Positions 45,403-54,232 of a stretch of DNA of 64,000 bases are shown one piece after another. Source of the stretch: Cylindrospermum sp. NIES-4074 (GTDB lineage: Bacteria > Cyanobacteriota > Cyanobacteriia > Cyanobacteriales > Nostocaceae). The stretch is taken from contig AP018269.1 of NCBI GenBank assembly GCA_003994795.1, forward strand, positions 868,001-932,000, in the 5' to 3' direction. Each line of letters begins with the position of its first letter. The stretch's first letter is position 1. The notes under the pieces are model-generated. The model did no database searches, was not told where the DNA came from, and was given only the letters and a program-made list of their open reading frames with translations. Position numbers and translations under genes: made by a program.

Positions 45403-45520
45403 ATAAATTAGTCCACGCAGGTGGACTTTGTTTGTGTAGACGCGATTTCTAATCGCCGGGTTTAGATACAAGATAAGAGTTTTCTCACGCAAAGGCGCAA
45501 AGACGCAAAGGTAAGAAGAA
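45403..45520. repeat. Intergenic repeat preceding KGK gene 3
   Basis: This second copy of the 118-base spacer has the same two hairpins (45411-45426 and 45442-45456) and only a few base differences from 44901-45018. Confidence 0.85.
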
Positions 45521-45916
45521 ATGGAAGATAATTTGAAGTTGATAGAGTGTAATGATGGTGATGTTATTGAATGCAATGATTTAATTTATAAAGTTAGTAA
45601 ATTGAGACAAGCATTAAAAGACATGGCTAACGATGAAGATTTTCTACAGGATTTCTGTGATTTTTTAAAAGAGAAAGATATTTGTTATGTAGAAGAAGGA
45701 TGTTATGAACCGGAATGTTTCACAGAAGGGATGGATGCAGAAATACTAAACTTAGGTTCTAAATCTTGGAAGAAAGGGAAATTAAAATTTAACCTCAGCC
45801 TTGAATTTTATGTAGAAAAAGAAGAGTTAGAAAATCCTGGACACAAAGATGTAATTACTGAATCAGAATCACCCCTTGATGACTTACGACGTATGATAAA
45901 TGATGCTACATCTTAA
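45521..45916 (+). CDS. KGK domain protein 3
   Basis: The protein has 131 residues from ATG 45521 (MEDNLKLIECNDGDVIE). It contains SWKKGKLKFNLSLEFYVEKEE in place of the DEPEIEE segment of the other two, with the same SPLDDLRRMINDATS C-terminus. It is more acidic and has more Cys in the N-terminal half (YVEEGCYEPECF). It is the last gene of the array, bounded by the right inverted repeat. Confidence 0.8.
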   Translation: MEDNLKLIECNDGDVIECNDLIYKVSKLRQALKDMANDEDFLQDFCDFLKEKDICYVEEGCYEPECFTEGMDAEILNLGSKSWKKGKLKFNLSLEFYVEKEELENPGHKDVITESESPLDDLRRMINDATS

Positions 45917-45921
45917 CCCTT

Positions 45922-45959
45922 ATCTCCTCCTCTCTGCGCCTTTGCGCCTTTGCGTGAGA
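45922..45959. repeat. Right inverted repeat of the KGK cassette
   Basis: ATCTCCTCCTCTCTGCGCC continues with TTTGCGCCTTTGCGTGAGA. It is the inverse of 44416-44453 apart from a few bases. Confidence 0.75.
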
Positions 45960-45988
45960 TAAAAATAAATCAAACTACCAACAAGCAA

Positions 45989-46234
45989 ATGAATAAAACC
46001 CCACGTATCCCCATACCCCCAGAAGTCAGAAACTACGTTTTTCAAAGGGATAAATATCAGTGTCAAAGCTGCGGTAAAACCTGCAAAGAAACTAACCTCA
46101 GCATTGATCATATTATCCCTTTGTCTCGTGGCGGTAAAAACGATATTAGCAATTTACAAACTCTCTGTTTAACTTGCAACCAACGCAAAACAGATAAAAT
46201 TGACAATCGTTTTCACCGACATTTCGACATTTAA
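45989..46234 (+). CDS. HNH endonuclease
   Basis: The protein has about 81 residues from ATG 45989 (MNKTPRIPIPPEVRNYVFQRDKYQC); the in-frame TTG at 45950 lies within the repeat arm and is unlikely. The HNH fold is shown by QCQSCG (first zinc pair), LSIDHIIPLSRGGKNDISNLQTLC (the DH and N residues) and CLTCNQRKTD. The size is that of a minimal stand-alone HNH nuclease. The stop overlaps the converging amylase stop by four bases. Its place beside the inverted repeat that closes the KGK cassette may be coincidental. Confidence 0.9.
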   Translation: MNKTPRIPIPPEVRNYVFQRDKYQCQSCGKTCKETNLSIDHIIPLSRGGKNDISNLQTLCLTCNQRKTDKIDNRFHRHFDI

Positions 46235-47676
46235 CCCAAAATCAACCCAGTACGCGGGGGAACGGTTAAACTAACTTCCTTCCCATTCCATTCCACCTCC
46301 CCAGCACCAAATAAAACTTGATTAGGTTGACTTTGTAAATTGCTACAATCTACATTAGCCGTTACAGTTGTTGTAGCCACATTCACAGCAATAATTAATT
46401 CCTCAGTTCCCAAAGTTCGCGCAAATATATACAGCGTTCCCTGTGCATAAAGAACTTGATAATCTCCAATACGCAAAGCTGGGTATTTTTGGCGGAGGGT
46501 AATTAGTTGTTTGTGAGTATCAAGAATTTCCTTATCCCAGTTAGCTTCTAAGGGGAAACCCCGTCGTGAATCAGGATCTAAAGCACCGGGTAAACCAACT
46601 TCATCACCATAATAGATACTTGGCGCACCGGGAAAGGTGAGTAATAGTAAAGTTGCTAATTCTGCGCTGGCTATATCACCTCCAGCAATGGTGATTAATC
46701 TGGCTGTATCATGACTTGCTAACAAATTTAGTTGGGTTAGCTGAATTTCCCAAGGGTAAAATTGCAGCAGTTCTTGGATTTTGGCAGCATACTCAGCAGC
46801 AAATAAGGGTGGGGTGGGTTGATAGTCGCGGCCTTGTACTTGTTTCAAGTCTACGCGATCGCCAGCAGCAAAGGCAATTGTCGGCCCAGCAAACAGATAA
46901 TTCATCACTCCATCAAATTGTGTTCCATCTAGCCACTCACGAGAATCTCCCCAAACTTCGCCCACAATATAGGCTTCAGGATTAATCGCTTTGACTCGCT
47001 GGCGAAATTCTTGCCAAAAACCAGGGGTTTTAATTTCAAATGGTACATCCAACCGCCAGCCATCGATGCCAAATTTCATCCAATATTCGGCAATTTCCAT
47101 AATGTATTCCCGCACTTCTGGGTTATCGTGGTTAAATACTGGTAAAGACCGTATTCCCGCCCAACCCTCGTAGTTAGCAGGTAATTCACCTGTATAAGGT
47201 GCGAGGGGCCAGCCGTGAATTTTAAACCAATTTACCCAAGGCGAATGGGGGCCATTTTCTAACACGTCATGAAAAAAGAAAAAGCCCCGACTGGAATGAT
47301 TAAATACTCCGTCGAGAACAACTTTTATATCTCGCTGATGGGCGGCATCTAGCAATTCTTTAAAAGCTTCATTACCCCCTAATAGTGGATCAACTTGATA
47401 ATAATCATGGGTATGATAGCGGTGATTACTAGCAGATTGAAAGATGGGTGTAAAGTAAATGGCGTTAATTCCTAAACTTTGGATGTAGTCTAATTGCTCT
47501 AAAATGCCCCACAAATCTCCTCCTTTATAACCTTGGAGTGTGGGCATAGCCTCCCAATCTTCCCAACGGGCATCATGTAATAACCGTTTGCGTGGCTGTT
47601 GACTTCTGGCAAATCTGTCGGGAAAGATTTGATAGAATACGGCGTGTTTAACCCAGTCTGGTGTTTGAATTTGCAT
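46231..47676 (-). CDS. Alpha-amylase family glycosyl hydrolase (GH13, neopullulanase-like)
   Basis: The 481-residue enzyme has the GH13 catalytic triad: Asp210 in GWRLDVPFE, Glu240 in VGEVWGD and Asp323 in LASHDTARL. The fourth conserved region is VVLDGVFNHSSRG near residue 120. The N-terminus AVFYQIFPDRFARS and LQGYKGGDLWGILEQLDYI resemble cyclomaltodextrinase or neopullulanase, but no separate N-terminal dimerisation domain of that group is present. It probably hydrolyses maltodextrins or glycogen fragments in the cytoplasm, linking it to glgC and the debranching enzyme in this window. It starts at ATG 47676. Confidence 0.92.
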   Translation of the reverse strand: MQIQTPDWVKHAVFYQIFPDRFARSQQPRKRLLHDARWEDWEAMPTLQGYKGGDLWGILEQLDYIQSLGINAIYFTPIFQSASNHRYHTHDYYQVDPLLGGNEAFKELLDAAHQRDIKVVLDGVFNHSSRGFFFFHDVLENGPHSPWVNWFKIHGWPLAPYTGELPANYEGWAGIRSLPVFNHDNPEVREYIMEIAEYWMKFGIDGWRLDVPFEIKTPGFWQEFRQRVKAINPEAYIVGEVWGDSREWLDGTQFDGVMNYLFAGPTIAFAAGDRVDLKQVQGRDYQPTPPLFAAEYAAKIQELLQFYPWEIQLTQLNLLASHDTARLITIAGGDIASAELATLLLLTFPGAPSIYYGDEVGLPGALDPDSRRGFPLEANWDKEILDTHKQLITLRQKYPALRIGDYQVLYAQGTLYIFARTLGTEELIIAVNVATTTVTANVDCSNLQSQPNQVLFGAGEVEWNGKEVSLTVPPRTGLILG

Positions 47677-47801
47677 AAGTTTAGTTTTGAGGATATGTGG
47701 AGTTTTTAAACGCAGAGGTACGCTGAGGTAAGCGCGGAGGTACGCTGAGTTTTTTATATTCTACTCGTTGTTATAGATACAGAATCAGAGGAAATTAAGC
47801 A

Positions 47802-48143
47802 ATGGATAAATTAACTGAATATCCCAAAATAATCAAGCGAATTTTGAAGGAATATGTAGAATTGTGTCAATGTCATCCACCAGAAGATATAGAAATATTC
47901 TTGATTGTGGATGAAGAAAAATGTCATTACATCTGGATGAATGTTGGTTGGCAAAATGGTGAGAGAATTACTGGAATGACTGTCTACGTTCGTCTGCGCG
48001 ATGGTCAATTCTGGATTGAGGAAGATTGGACACAAGAGGGTATTGCAACTGATTTAGTTAGCGCTGGTGTTCCCAAGGAAGATATTGTTTTGGCATTTCA
48101 TGAAGCGAAGATGCGGGAGTATACTGATTTTGATGTGGCTTAA
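47802..48143 (+). CDS. XisI-like protein
   Basis: This 113-residue protein begins MDKLTEYPKIIKRILKEYVEL. It contains the XisI signature features IFLIVDEEKCHYIWMNVGWQNGERI and DGQFWIEEDWTQEGIATDLVSAGVPKEDIVLAFH. In Anabaena XisH and XisI act as controlling factors for excision of the fdxN element. Many cyanobacteria carry extra copies with no link to the element. XisI usually follows xisH. No xisH is visible in the 125 bases before this gene, so this is an orphan copy. Confidence 0.9.
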   Translation: MDKLTEYPKIIKRILKEYVELCQCHPPEDIEIFLIVDEEKCHYIWMNVGWQNGERITGMTVYVRLRDGQFWIEEDWTQEGIATDLVSAGVPKEDIVLAFHEAKMREYTDFDVA

Positions 48144-48422
48144 TGGTGGAAATGTTGACTAAGGCGTGATTAATTAGCCCGATTTCCGCAATGGACGATT
48201 CGATTTTACAAGCGAGCTTCAATTGGTCGTGATCCATTACAAGATATATCAATATGCTTCAGGCAGTTGTCATTGTATGGCGTAATCAAGAATTTGGCAT
48301 TGATCCCTATACATGGTTACTATCGCAGTAAAGCACTATTGCCTATCGCCTGTAAGTTAAGCAAGAACGAAACCCAAAGTCATGTTATTTGCCAAATGCG
48401 ATCGCCATTCTAATAGCGAATT

Positions 48423-48626
48423 TTAGCCATTAGCCCCTAACTGCGCCTGAATCACGGCTATCATTTTCTCTTCCCAAGCCGGATCATTAGACTCTATAGC
48501 CGCACTACGAGGACGAGAATGCCGTCTATCCATGTATGCATAAAACGCCTCCTGATCATCACGGTGAGTAAGAAGGTAATGCTTTAGCTCCTGGTCGCTC
48601 ATCGTAGCAAAGTTTACCTGTGTCAT
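48423..48626 (-). CDS. Small DUF6887-type protein
   Basis: This 67-residue protein begins MTQVNFATMSDQELKHYLLTHRDDQEAFYAYMDRRHSRPR. I recall this opening from a family numbered DUF6887 in cyanobacteria, generally encoded next to DUF6888. Here too its ATG overlaps the stop of the upstream gene by four bases. It is helical and charged with no known domain. The pair has the size and overlap of toxin-antitoxin modules, but I have no evidence of such a role. Confidence 0.72.
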   Translation of the reverse strand: MTQVNFATMSDQELKHYLLTHRDDQEAFYAYMDRRHSRPRSAAIESNDPAWEEKMIAVIQAQLGANG

Positions 48627-48808
48627 GGTTCTATACTCCCATCCGGTTGAATTTCAATCTCGATCTCTTCATTCTGTCCAGCTAATATAAATAAGTTAAG
48701 TGTTCGTTCATCGAGGCGCACAATGTGAACTGGCTGGAACATGACATTGGTGAGTAAATGGCAAGACCTGTATAAGCTTTGTAGCTGTGCGGCTGTTGGT
48801 TCTTTCAT
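48623..48808 (-). CDS. Small DUF6888-type protein
   Basis: About 61 residues from ATG 48808 (MKEPTAAQLQSLYRSCHLLTN). A GTG at 48835 is in frame and has an AAGG sequence 7 bases upstream, so the longer 70-residue form is also possible. The central FQPVHIVRLDERTLNLFILAG and the acidic EEIEIEIQPDGSIEP tail fit the DUF6888 family, usually adjacent to DUF6887. The stop overlaps the downstream partner start (ATGA). The function is unknown. Confidence 0.68.
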   Translation of the reverse strand: MKEPTAAQLQSLYRSCHLLTNVMFQPVHIVRLDERTLNLFILAGQNEEIEIEIQPDGSIEP

Positions 48809-49026
48809 AAAATTATAATCGGCAATTCCTCTCACTCGCTTACCTTGGCGGTATCTTTGCCGTTAAATAATACAAATGTTCTCATCCGAGAATCATTACC
48901 AGCACTATTCATCATTAACAGGATTCTGTAAAATTCATCCTCAAGAATCTTTGATCCCCCCTTATCAGCTGCCACATACAGTCCTAAACTGAAGGTGAGA
49001 GTTGAAAGGCAGTCGGGAGAAATTTT

Positions 49027-50316
49027 GTGAAAAAAGTCTTAGCAATCATTCTTGGCGGGGGCGCGGGTACTCGGCTTTATCCACTAACCAAACTCCGCGC
49101 TAAACCAGCGGTACCAGTGGCAGGTAAGTACCGCCTCATAGATATCCCTGTCAGTAACTGCATCAATTCGGAAATTTTCAAAATCTACGTTTTAACACAA
49201 TTTAACTCAGCCTCCCTCAATCGCCACATCGCCCGTACCTACAACTTTAGTGGTTTTAGTGAAGGGTTTGTGGAAGTGCTAGCAGCACAGCAAACACCAG
49301 AAAACCCCAACTGGTTCCAAGGTACTGCTGATGCTGTCCGTCAGTATATCTGGCTGTTGCAGGATTGGGACGCAGACGAATATCTGATCCTCTCAGGTGA
49401 TCACCTGTACCGCATGGACTACCGTTTGTTTATCCAGCGTCACAGGGAAACGAATGCTGATATTACCCTTTCTGTGATCCCCATAGATAATCGCCGCGCT
49501 TCAGATTTTGGCTTGATGAAAATCGATGCGGCTGGTAGAGTCATCGACTTTAGCGAAAAGCCCAAAGGCGAAGCTTTAGACAAAATGCGCGTTGATACAA
49601 CTGTGTTGGGTTTGACAAAAGAACAAGCCGAACAGCAGCCCTACATCGCTTCGATGGGGATTTATGTCTTTAAAAAAGATGTTTTGATCAAGTTGTTGAA
49701 AGAATCTTTAGAACGGACTGATTTTGGTAAGGAAATTATTCCTGATGCAGCTAAGGATTACAACGTTCAAGCCTACTTGTTTAATGACTACTGGGAAGAC
49801 ATTGGAACCATTGAGGCGTTCTATGATGCCAATTTAGCACTGACTCAGCAACCTCTGCCGCCGTTTAGCTTCTATGATGAAGAAGCGCCAATTTACACCC
49901 GTCCGCGTTACTTACCTCCGAGTAAGTTGCTAGAGTGCCAAATCACAGAATCGATTATTGGCGAAGGCTGTATCTTGAAAAATTGCCGGATTCAGCATTC
50001 TGTTTTGGGAGTGCGATCGCGCATTGAATCTGGCTGCATTATTGAAGAATCCCTACTGATGGGCGCAGACTATTACCAAGCCTCTGTGGAACGCCAATGC
50101 AGTCTAGAAAAAGGTGACATTCCTGTAGGTATTGGCACGGACAGCATCATTCGCCGCGCCATCATCGATAAAAATGCCCGCATCGGTCATGATGTCAAAA
50201 TTATCAACAAAGATAACGTGCAAGAAGCCGAACGCGAAAGTCAAGGCTTCTACATCCGTAGTGGCATTGTTGTCGTACTGAAAAATGCTGTAATTCCCGA
50301 TGGCACTATCATTTAG
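49027..50316 (+). CDS. glgC: Glucose-1-phosphate adenylyltransferase GlgC
   Basis: GlgC makes ADP-glucose from glucose-1-phosphate and ATP, the committed step of glycogen synthesis, and is activated by 3-phosphoglycerate and inhibited by phosphate in cyanobacteria. The 429-residue protein has [40 protein letters not shown], the catalytic [12 protein letters not shown], the glucose-1-phosphate site region [10 protein letters not shown], and a left-handed beta-helix C-terminus with the regulatory Lys region ([12 protein letters not shown]). The start is GTG 49027, preceded by GGGAG. Together with the debranching enzyme and the GH13 amylase it covers both glycogen synthesis and breakdown. Confidence 0.97.
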   Translation: MKKVLAIILGGGAGTRLYPLTKLRAKPAVPVAGKYRLIDIPVSNCINSEIFKIYVLTQFNSASLNRHIARTYNFSGFSEGFVEVLAAQQTPENPNWFQGTADAVRQYIWLLQDWDADEYLILSGDHLYRMDYRLFIQRHRETNADITLSVIPIDNRRASDFGLMKIDAAGRVIDFSEKPKGEALDKMRVDTTVLGLTKEQAEQQPYIASMGIYVFKKDVLIKLLKESLERTDFGKEIIPDAAKDYNVQAYLFNDYWEDIGTIEAFYDANLALTQQPLPPFSFYDEEAPIYTRPRYLPPSKLLECQITESIIGEGCILKNCRIQHSVLGVRSRIESGCIIEESLLMGADYYQASVERQCSLEKGDIPVGIGTDSIIRRAIIDKNARIGHDVKIINKDNVQEAERESQGFYIRSGIVVVLKNAVIPDGTII

Positions 50317-50368
50317 TCATTAGTCATGGGTCATTAGTCAAGATTGATTGGTTAAGGACAAAGGACAA

Positions 50369-50827
50369 ATGACAAAACTGCTGTTGCTAATTGGTATTCC
50401 TGGTAGCGGTAAGTCAACCTTGGCAAAACAATTACTGGCAGAATGCCCCCAGATGCAGCTAATTTCTACAGATGCTATCCGGGGGCTGCTTTTCGGTTCA
50501 GAAGCTATTCAGGGTTCATGGCTTCTGATTTGGCGGGAAATAGAGCGGCAATTTCAGCAAGTTATCACCGCAGGTAAACCAGCAATTTTCGATGCCACCA
50601 ACGCCCAGCGACACCATCGCTGTGAAATCATCACTTTAGCTCGTGATTTCGGCTTTACTCACATTACCGGGATTTGGGTGAAAACCCCAGTTTGGCTGTG
50701 TTTGGCACAGAATAAAAGGCGATCGCGCCAAGTTCCCGAAGAAGTCATCTTGCGGATGTATCGTCAACTCCGGGATGCCCCCCCCAGTCTAGAAGAAGGA
50801 TTAGACAGCCTCATCCATTTTCCCTGA
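50369..50827 (+). CDS. P-loop kinase-like ATPase
   Basis: About 152 residues from ATG 50369 (MTKLLLLIGIPGSGKSTLAKQ). An in-frame TTG at 50348 would add seven residues. The Walker A loop is GIPGSGKS. LISTDAIRGLLFG is reminiscent of the substrate helix, and FDATNAQRHHR holds the Walker B-like Asp. A lid region follows in NKRRSRQVPEEVILRMYRQL. This resembles polynucleotide-kinase-type ATP-binding proteins. The substrate (RNA end or a small molecule) is not identifiable. It follows glgC with a gap of 52 bases and could share its transcript. Confidence 0.85.
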   Translation: MTKLLLLIGIPGSGKSTLAKQLLAECPQMQLISTDAIRGLLFGSEAIQGSWLLIWREIERQFQQVITAGKPAIFDATNAQRHHRCEIITLARDFGFTHITGIWVKTPVWLCLAQNKRRSRQVPEEVILRMYRQLRDAPPSLEEGLDSLIHFP

Positions 50828-51000
50828 AGTTTGGAAGTACGGAAATTTCGCTCTCTGTGGTGAGCGAGAACCACACTTGATTTTTGGGATTGTTTGTTAA
50901 TTTAATATCAGCATCTTTTTGCTTGGCATTATACCTGCCAAACAGCAAATCTCATATCTTAGAAAAAAACATAACGGAAATTTCTACAGGAGGCCGGTAG

Positions 51001-51996
51001 ATGGCTGCAACCGACTTTAAAGACTATTACTCAATTTTAGGAATTAGTAAGACTGCCACTCCAGAAGAAATTAAACAAGCTTTTCGGAAACTAGCTCGCA
51101 AGTTTCACCCCGATGTCAATCCTAACAACAAACAGGCAGAAGCACGCTTCAAAGAAGTTAACGAAGCCTACGAAGTTTTGTCAGACCCAGACAAACGCAA
51201 AAAGTACGACCAATTCGGTCAATACTGGAAACAAGCTGGTGAAGGCTTCCCTGGTGGTGCTGGTGTTGATATGGGTGGCGTTGACTTCAGTCAATACGGC
51301 AGTTTTGATGATTTCGTCAACGAGTTACTAGGACGCTTTGGTGGTGGTAGTCCTCAAGGTGGGCGACAAGCCTACTCTTATCGCACTTCCACAGGTAGAC
51401 CAGGCAGCGGTTTTGGCGGTTTTAATGATTTTGGTTTTCAAGATCCAAGTACAGGTACTACCCAAGATTCCGAAGCTTTAATCAGCCTGACTTTTGCCGA
51501 AGCCTTTGCTGGTGTGCAAAAACGCTTCAGTTTAGGCAAAGAAACAATTGATGTTCGCATCCCAGCAGGGACTAAAGCAGGTACTCGTCTGCGGGTGCGG
51601 GGCAAAGGTCAAGTTAACCCCATGACTCAACAACGGGGAGATTTATATCTAAAGGTAGATTTACAACCGCACTCGTTTTTTCAAATTGAAGGCGATAATT
51701 TAGTTTGTGAAGTCCCCATCACCCCGGATGAAGCTACCTTAGGCGCTGCTATTGATGTCCCCACCCCTGATGGCTTAGTTAATGTCAAGCTGCCTGCGGG
51801 AGTGCGTTCTGGTCAATCCCTGCGCTTGCGTGGTAAAGGCTGGCCTCTAGCTAAGGGTGGACGTGGCGATCAGTTCGTGAAGGTGGCGATCGCTCCTCCT
51901 AAAGACCTTAGCCCACAAGAGCGGGAATACTATGAAAAAATCCGGGCTATCCGTACCTACAACCCCCGCAGTCATTTGGAGCAAATCAAGTTATAA
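51001..51996 (+). CDS. DnaJ C-terminal domain protein (CbpA-like J-protein)
   Basis: The 331-residue protein has an N-terminal J domain with the HPD motif at residues 36-38 ([10 protein letters not shown]). A Gly/Phe-rich linker follows (about 78-155). Two C-terminal beta domains bind clients ([27 protein letters not shown]-like [21 protein letters not shown]). The zinc-finger repeats of full DnaJ are absent, so it is a class B J-protein. It should stimulate a DnaK ATPase. A strong ribosome-binding site AGGAGG lies 9 bases before ATG 51001. No dnaK or grpE is nearby. Confidence 0.93.
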   Translation: MAATDFKDYYSILGISKTATPEEIKQAFRKLARKFHPDVNPNNKQAEARFKEVNEAYEVLSDPDKRKKYDQFGQYWKQAGEGFPGGAGVDMGGVDFSQYGSFDDFVNELLGRFGGGSPQGGRQAYSYRTSTGRPGSGFGGFNDFGFQDPSTGTTQDSEALISLTFAEAFAGVQKRFSLGKETIDVRIPAGTKAGTRLRVRGKGQVNPMTQQRGDLYLKVDLQPHSFFQIEGDNLVCEVPITPDEATLGAAIDVPTPDGLVNVKLPAGVRSGQSLRLRGKGWPLAKGGRGDQFVKVAIAPPKDLSPQEREYYEKIRAIRTYNPRSHLEQIKL

Positions 51997-52083
51997 AATC
52001 ATGTCTCGCGCCTAAATCCTCAGTCTCTGTCACCCAAATTTCTGGGACACATTGGCGTTTAGGCGCGAAGTTAGTTAGTTAGC

Positions 52084-52740
52084 TTAACTCTGCGCCATAC
52101 GAGCCTGGATAACAGCCTTAAACGCCGCCAATACCTCCGGTGTCGCTTCGGTAGATTGCCAAGATGGACGCGAAATCAAGCGATCGCACCAAGCGTTAAT
52201 TTTTGGATAATCACTTAAAGAAATACCAACTTTCGGCAACCAAGAAACTACAGTTCCAGCCACAATATCAGCTAGAGTTAGGTTCTCACTACCAAAATAA
52301 GGGCGATTGTCAAGAGTATTCTCAAAAAACCTCAGCACTGTGGCAATTTTCTGCAATGAGTGCTCATTTTTTTCTGGATCTCCTCCAGGTAAGCCTAGTA
52401 TTTGAGGTAAAAACGTGGTAGTTGCTGGCAAAAGCTCATTCACAGTTAGCAGTTTCACCATCCGCGCGATCGCTAAATCCTTCGCATCTGTAGGCAACAT
52501 AGCAGGCGTAGGATATTTTGCCTCTAAATAGTCCAAAATTGCTAAAGATTCCACTACATTAAAGCCATCATCCACCAAAACTGGAATGTGATGGAATGGA
52601 TTAAGCGCTAAAAAATCTGGTTTAAATTGCTCTCCATCCAGTTTTATCTGTACCAATTCAAACTCAAGTCCTTTCTCCAGTAATGTAATCCAGACACGGC
52701 GAGAGTTCGGAGAAATCGGCGAGTGATAAAGTGTCAACAT
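52084..52740 (-). CDS. Glutathione S-transferase family protein
   Basis: The 218-residue protein has the N-terminal thioredoxin-like domain (MLTLYHSPISPNSRRVWITLLEKG, then NPFHHIPVLVDDGFNVVESLAILDYLE with the conserved cis-Pro and the Glu-Ser glutathione contacts). The helical C-terminal domain includes NLTLADIVAG. A Ser in the SPNSRR segment is the likely catalytic residue. The substrate is unknown. The downstream peroxiredoxin genes lie on the same strand upstream of it (52780-54094), so a stress-response cluster is plausible. It starts at ATG 52740. Confidence 0.9.
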   Translation of the reverse strand: MLTLYHSPISPNSRRVWITLLEKGLEFELVQIKLDGEQFKPDFLALNPFHHIPVLVDDGFNVVESLAILDYLEAKYPTPAMLPTDAKDLAIARMVKLLTVNELLPATTTFLPQILGLPGGDPEKNEHSLQKIATVLRFFENTLDNRPYFGSENLTLADIVAGTVVSWLPKVGISLSDYPKINAWCDRLISRPSWQSTEATPEVLAAFKAVIQARMAQS

Positions 52741-52779
52741 GGGAAAACCTCACAGCTTTATGAGTAGTGCTAACATACC

Positions 52780-53316
52780 TCAATTAAACTGCTCTAGCAA
52801 GGTTTTTACACTGGCATTGTGATCCAAAAAAGAAAATAAATGTCTATAGAGCAGTTTGCCATCTTTATCTAATACAAATTGCCCTGGTAAAGGCGCTCCT
52901 AGTGCTTGCCCCACTTGATATGTACGAAATGTGTGGCAACTAGGGTCACTCAGTAATGGCATTTTTAAGCCCAAATCCCTAACAACTATTTGACTCTGCT
53001 TTTTGTCGGTACTCGTAACCAATAAAACTTCAATTCCCCGATTCTTAAACTGTTCGTAGTTTTCGTTCAAAGCTTTGATGTGGGGAAAGCAAAACGGGCA
53101 ATATTGTTTTTCTGTAAATATCCGCGTAAACGCCAGTAAAACAGGTTGTTTCCCTTTAAAATCTGATAATTTTACCACAGTGTTGTTGGTAATATCTGAC
53201 AATTTAAAATCTGGTGTTCCCACTCCTATTCTTAACTGATCTAACGCAGGAATTGGTAACAGATTACGGAAGAAGCGCTCATTTAATAAGCCGCTAAAAT
53301 CAGTTGATGTCAGCAT
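52780..53316 (-). CDS. Peroxiredoxin-like AhpC/TSA family protein
   Basis: The 178-residue protein has a thioredoxin fold with the redox motif CPFCFPH (Cys73 and Cys76) after LLAFTRIFTEKQY. It also has the PGQFVLDKDGKLLYRHL strand of AhpC/TSA members. The Cys-x-x-Cys pattern differs from the normal peroxiredoxin (V)CP, so it may be an atypical one or a thiol oxidoreductase. It starts at ATG 53316, 40 bases from the GST start region. Co-expression with the downstream GST is likely. Confidence 0.85.
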   Translation of the reverse strand: MLTSTDFSGLLNERFFRNLLPIPALDQLRIGVGTPDFKLSDITNNTVVKLSDFKGKQPVLLAFTRIFTEKQYCPFCFPHIKALNENYEQFKNRGIEVLLVTSTDKKQSQIVVRDLGLKMPLLSDPSCHTFRTYQVGQALGAPLPGQFVLDKDGKLLYRHLFSFLDHNASVKTLLEQFN

Positions 53317-53357
53317 TTTTTGCTCCCTAATTATTTAAATAATATTTACTAAAAAAA

Positions 53358-53428
53358 CCACAGATAGACACTTAAGTATTTACAGATTTATAAATATCTG
53401 TGTAAATCTTGTGTTCATCTGTGGTTTA
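53358..53428. repeat. AACCACAGAT-flanked inverted-repeat element
   Basis: AAACCACAGAT and ATCTGTGGTTT bound 70 bases that contain more ATCTGTG and its inverse. It is the same family as 33789-33874. It may double as a terminator for the 2-Cys peroxiredoxin gene. Confidence 0.6.
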
Positions 53429-53482
53429 TGATTGATATTGTCACTCCACTCAATGGCGTTGGAGTTTTGACCTCAGGGAAAT

Positions 53483-54094
53483 CTAGACAGCAGAGAAGTA
53501 GACTTTAGACTTCACTGGGTCAGGAGTCATGGTCTTGTCTCCTGGTTGCCAACCAGCAGGGCAAACTTCGTCGGGATGAGACTGAACGTGCTGAATGGCT
53601 AGTAATGTCCGCAGGGTTTCATCGACGCTGCGACCAAAAGCTAGGTTGTTAATTGTGGCGTGCTGAATGACACCATCTTTGTCGATGATGAACAGACCGC
53701 GCAAGGCAATGCCTGCTGCTGGGTCAAGAACGTTATAAGCGGCACTAATTTCTTTCTTAATGTCAGAAACTAGGGGATAATTTAAGTCGCCGACGCCACC
53801 AGATTTGCGATCAGTTTGAATCCAAGCGAGGTGGGAGAATTCGCTATCTACGGAAACTCCCAAGACTTCGGTGTTAATTTTCTTGAATTCTTCGTAGCGA
53901 TCGCTAAATGCTGTGATTTCTGTGGGGCAGACAAAGGTAAAGTCTAGGGGATAGAAAAACAGGACAACATACTTACCGCGATAGTCGGAAAGTTTAATTG
54001 TCTTAAATTCCTGATCCACTACAGCTGTTGCTGTAAAGTCGGGAGCCTGTTGACCAACTCGGAGGCATCCTTCTGTTCCGTAAGTGAGGGACAT
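53483..54094 (-). CDS. 2-Cys peroxiredoxin
   Basis: The 203-residue typical 2-Cys peroxiredoxin has the peroxidatic Cys56 in [14 protein letters not shown] and the resolving Cys178 in [12 protein letters not shown]. It reduces H2O2 and alkyl hydroperoxides using thioredoxin. The loop reads GGVGD where sensitive eukaryotic enzymes have GGLG, and a C-terminal YF (KVYFSAV) follows. These two features are linked to over-oxidation of the catalytic Cys. It starts at ATG 54094 and is divergent from the debranching-enzyme gene at 54233. Confidence 0.95.
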   Translation of the reverse strand: MSLTYGTEGCLRVGQQAPDFTATAVVDQEFKTIKLSDYRGKYVVLFFYPLDFTFVCPTEITAFSDRYEEFKKINTEVLGVSVDSEFSHLAWIQTDRKSGGVGDLNYPLVSDIKKEISAAYNVLDPAAGIALRGLFIIDKDGVIQHATINNLAFGRSVDETLRTLLAIQHVQSHPDEVCPAGWQPGDKTMTPDPVKSKVYFSAV

Positions 54095-54232
54095 TAACCT
54101 AATTCTCCTTCAACTTATATACGTTTATTAGCGTTGAAATTCGGGCCAGGTAAAACTCACCCATTTACGCTGTCACAGTTTAATTACGATCTGTTACGAC
54201 TATATCATAGTCATAACGATTTTGAGTAGCAA

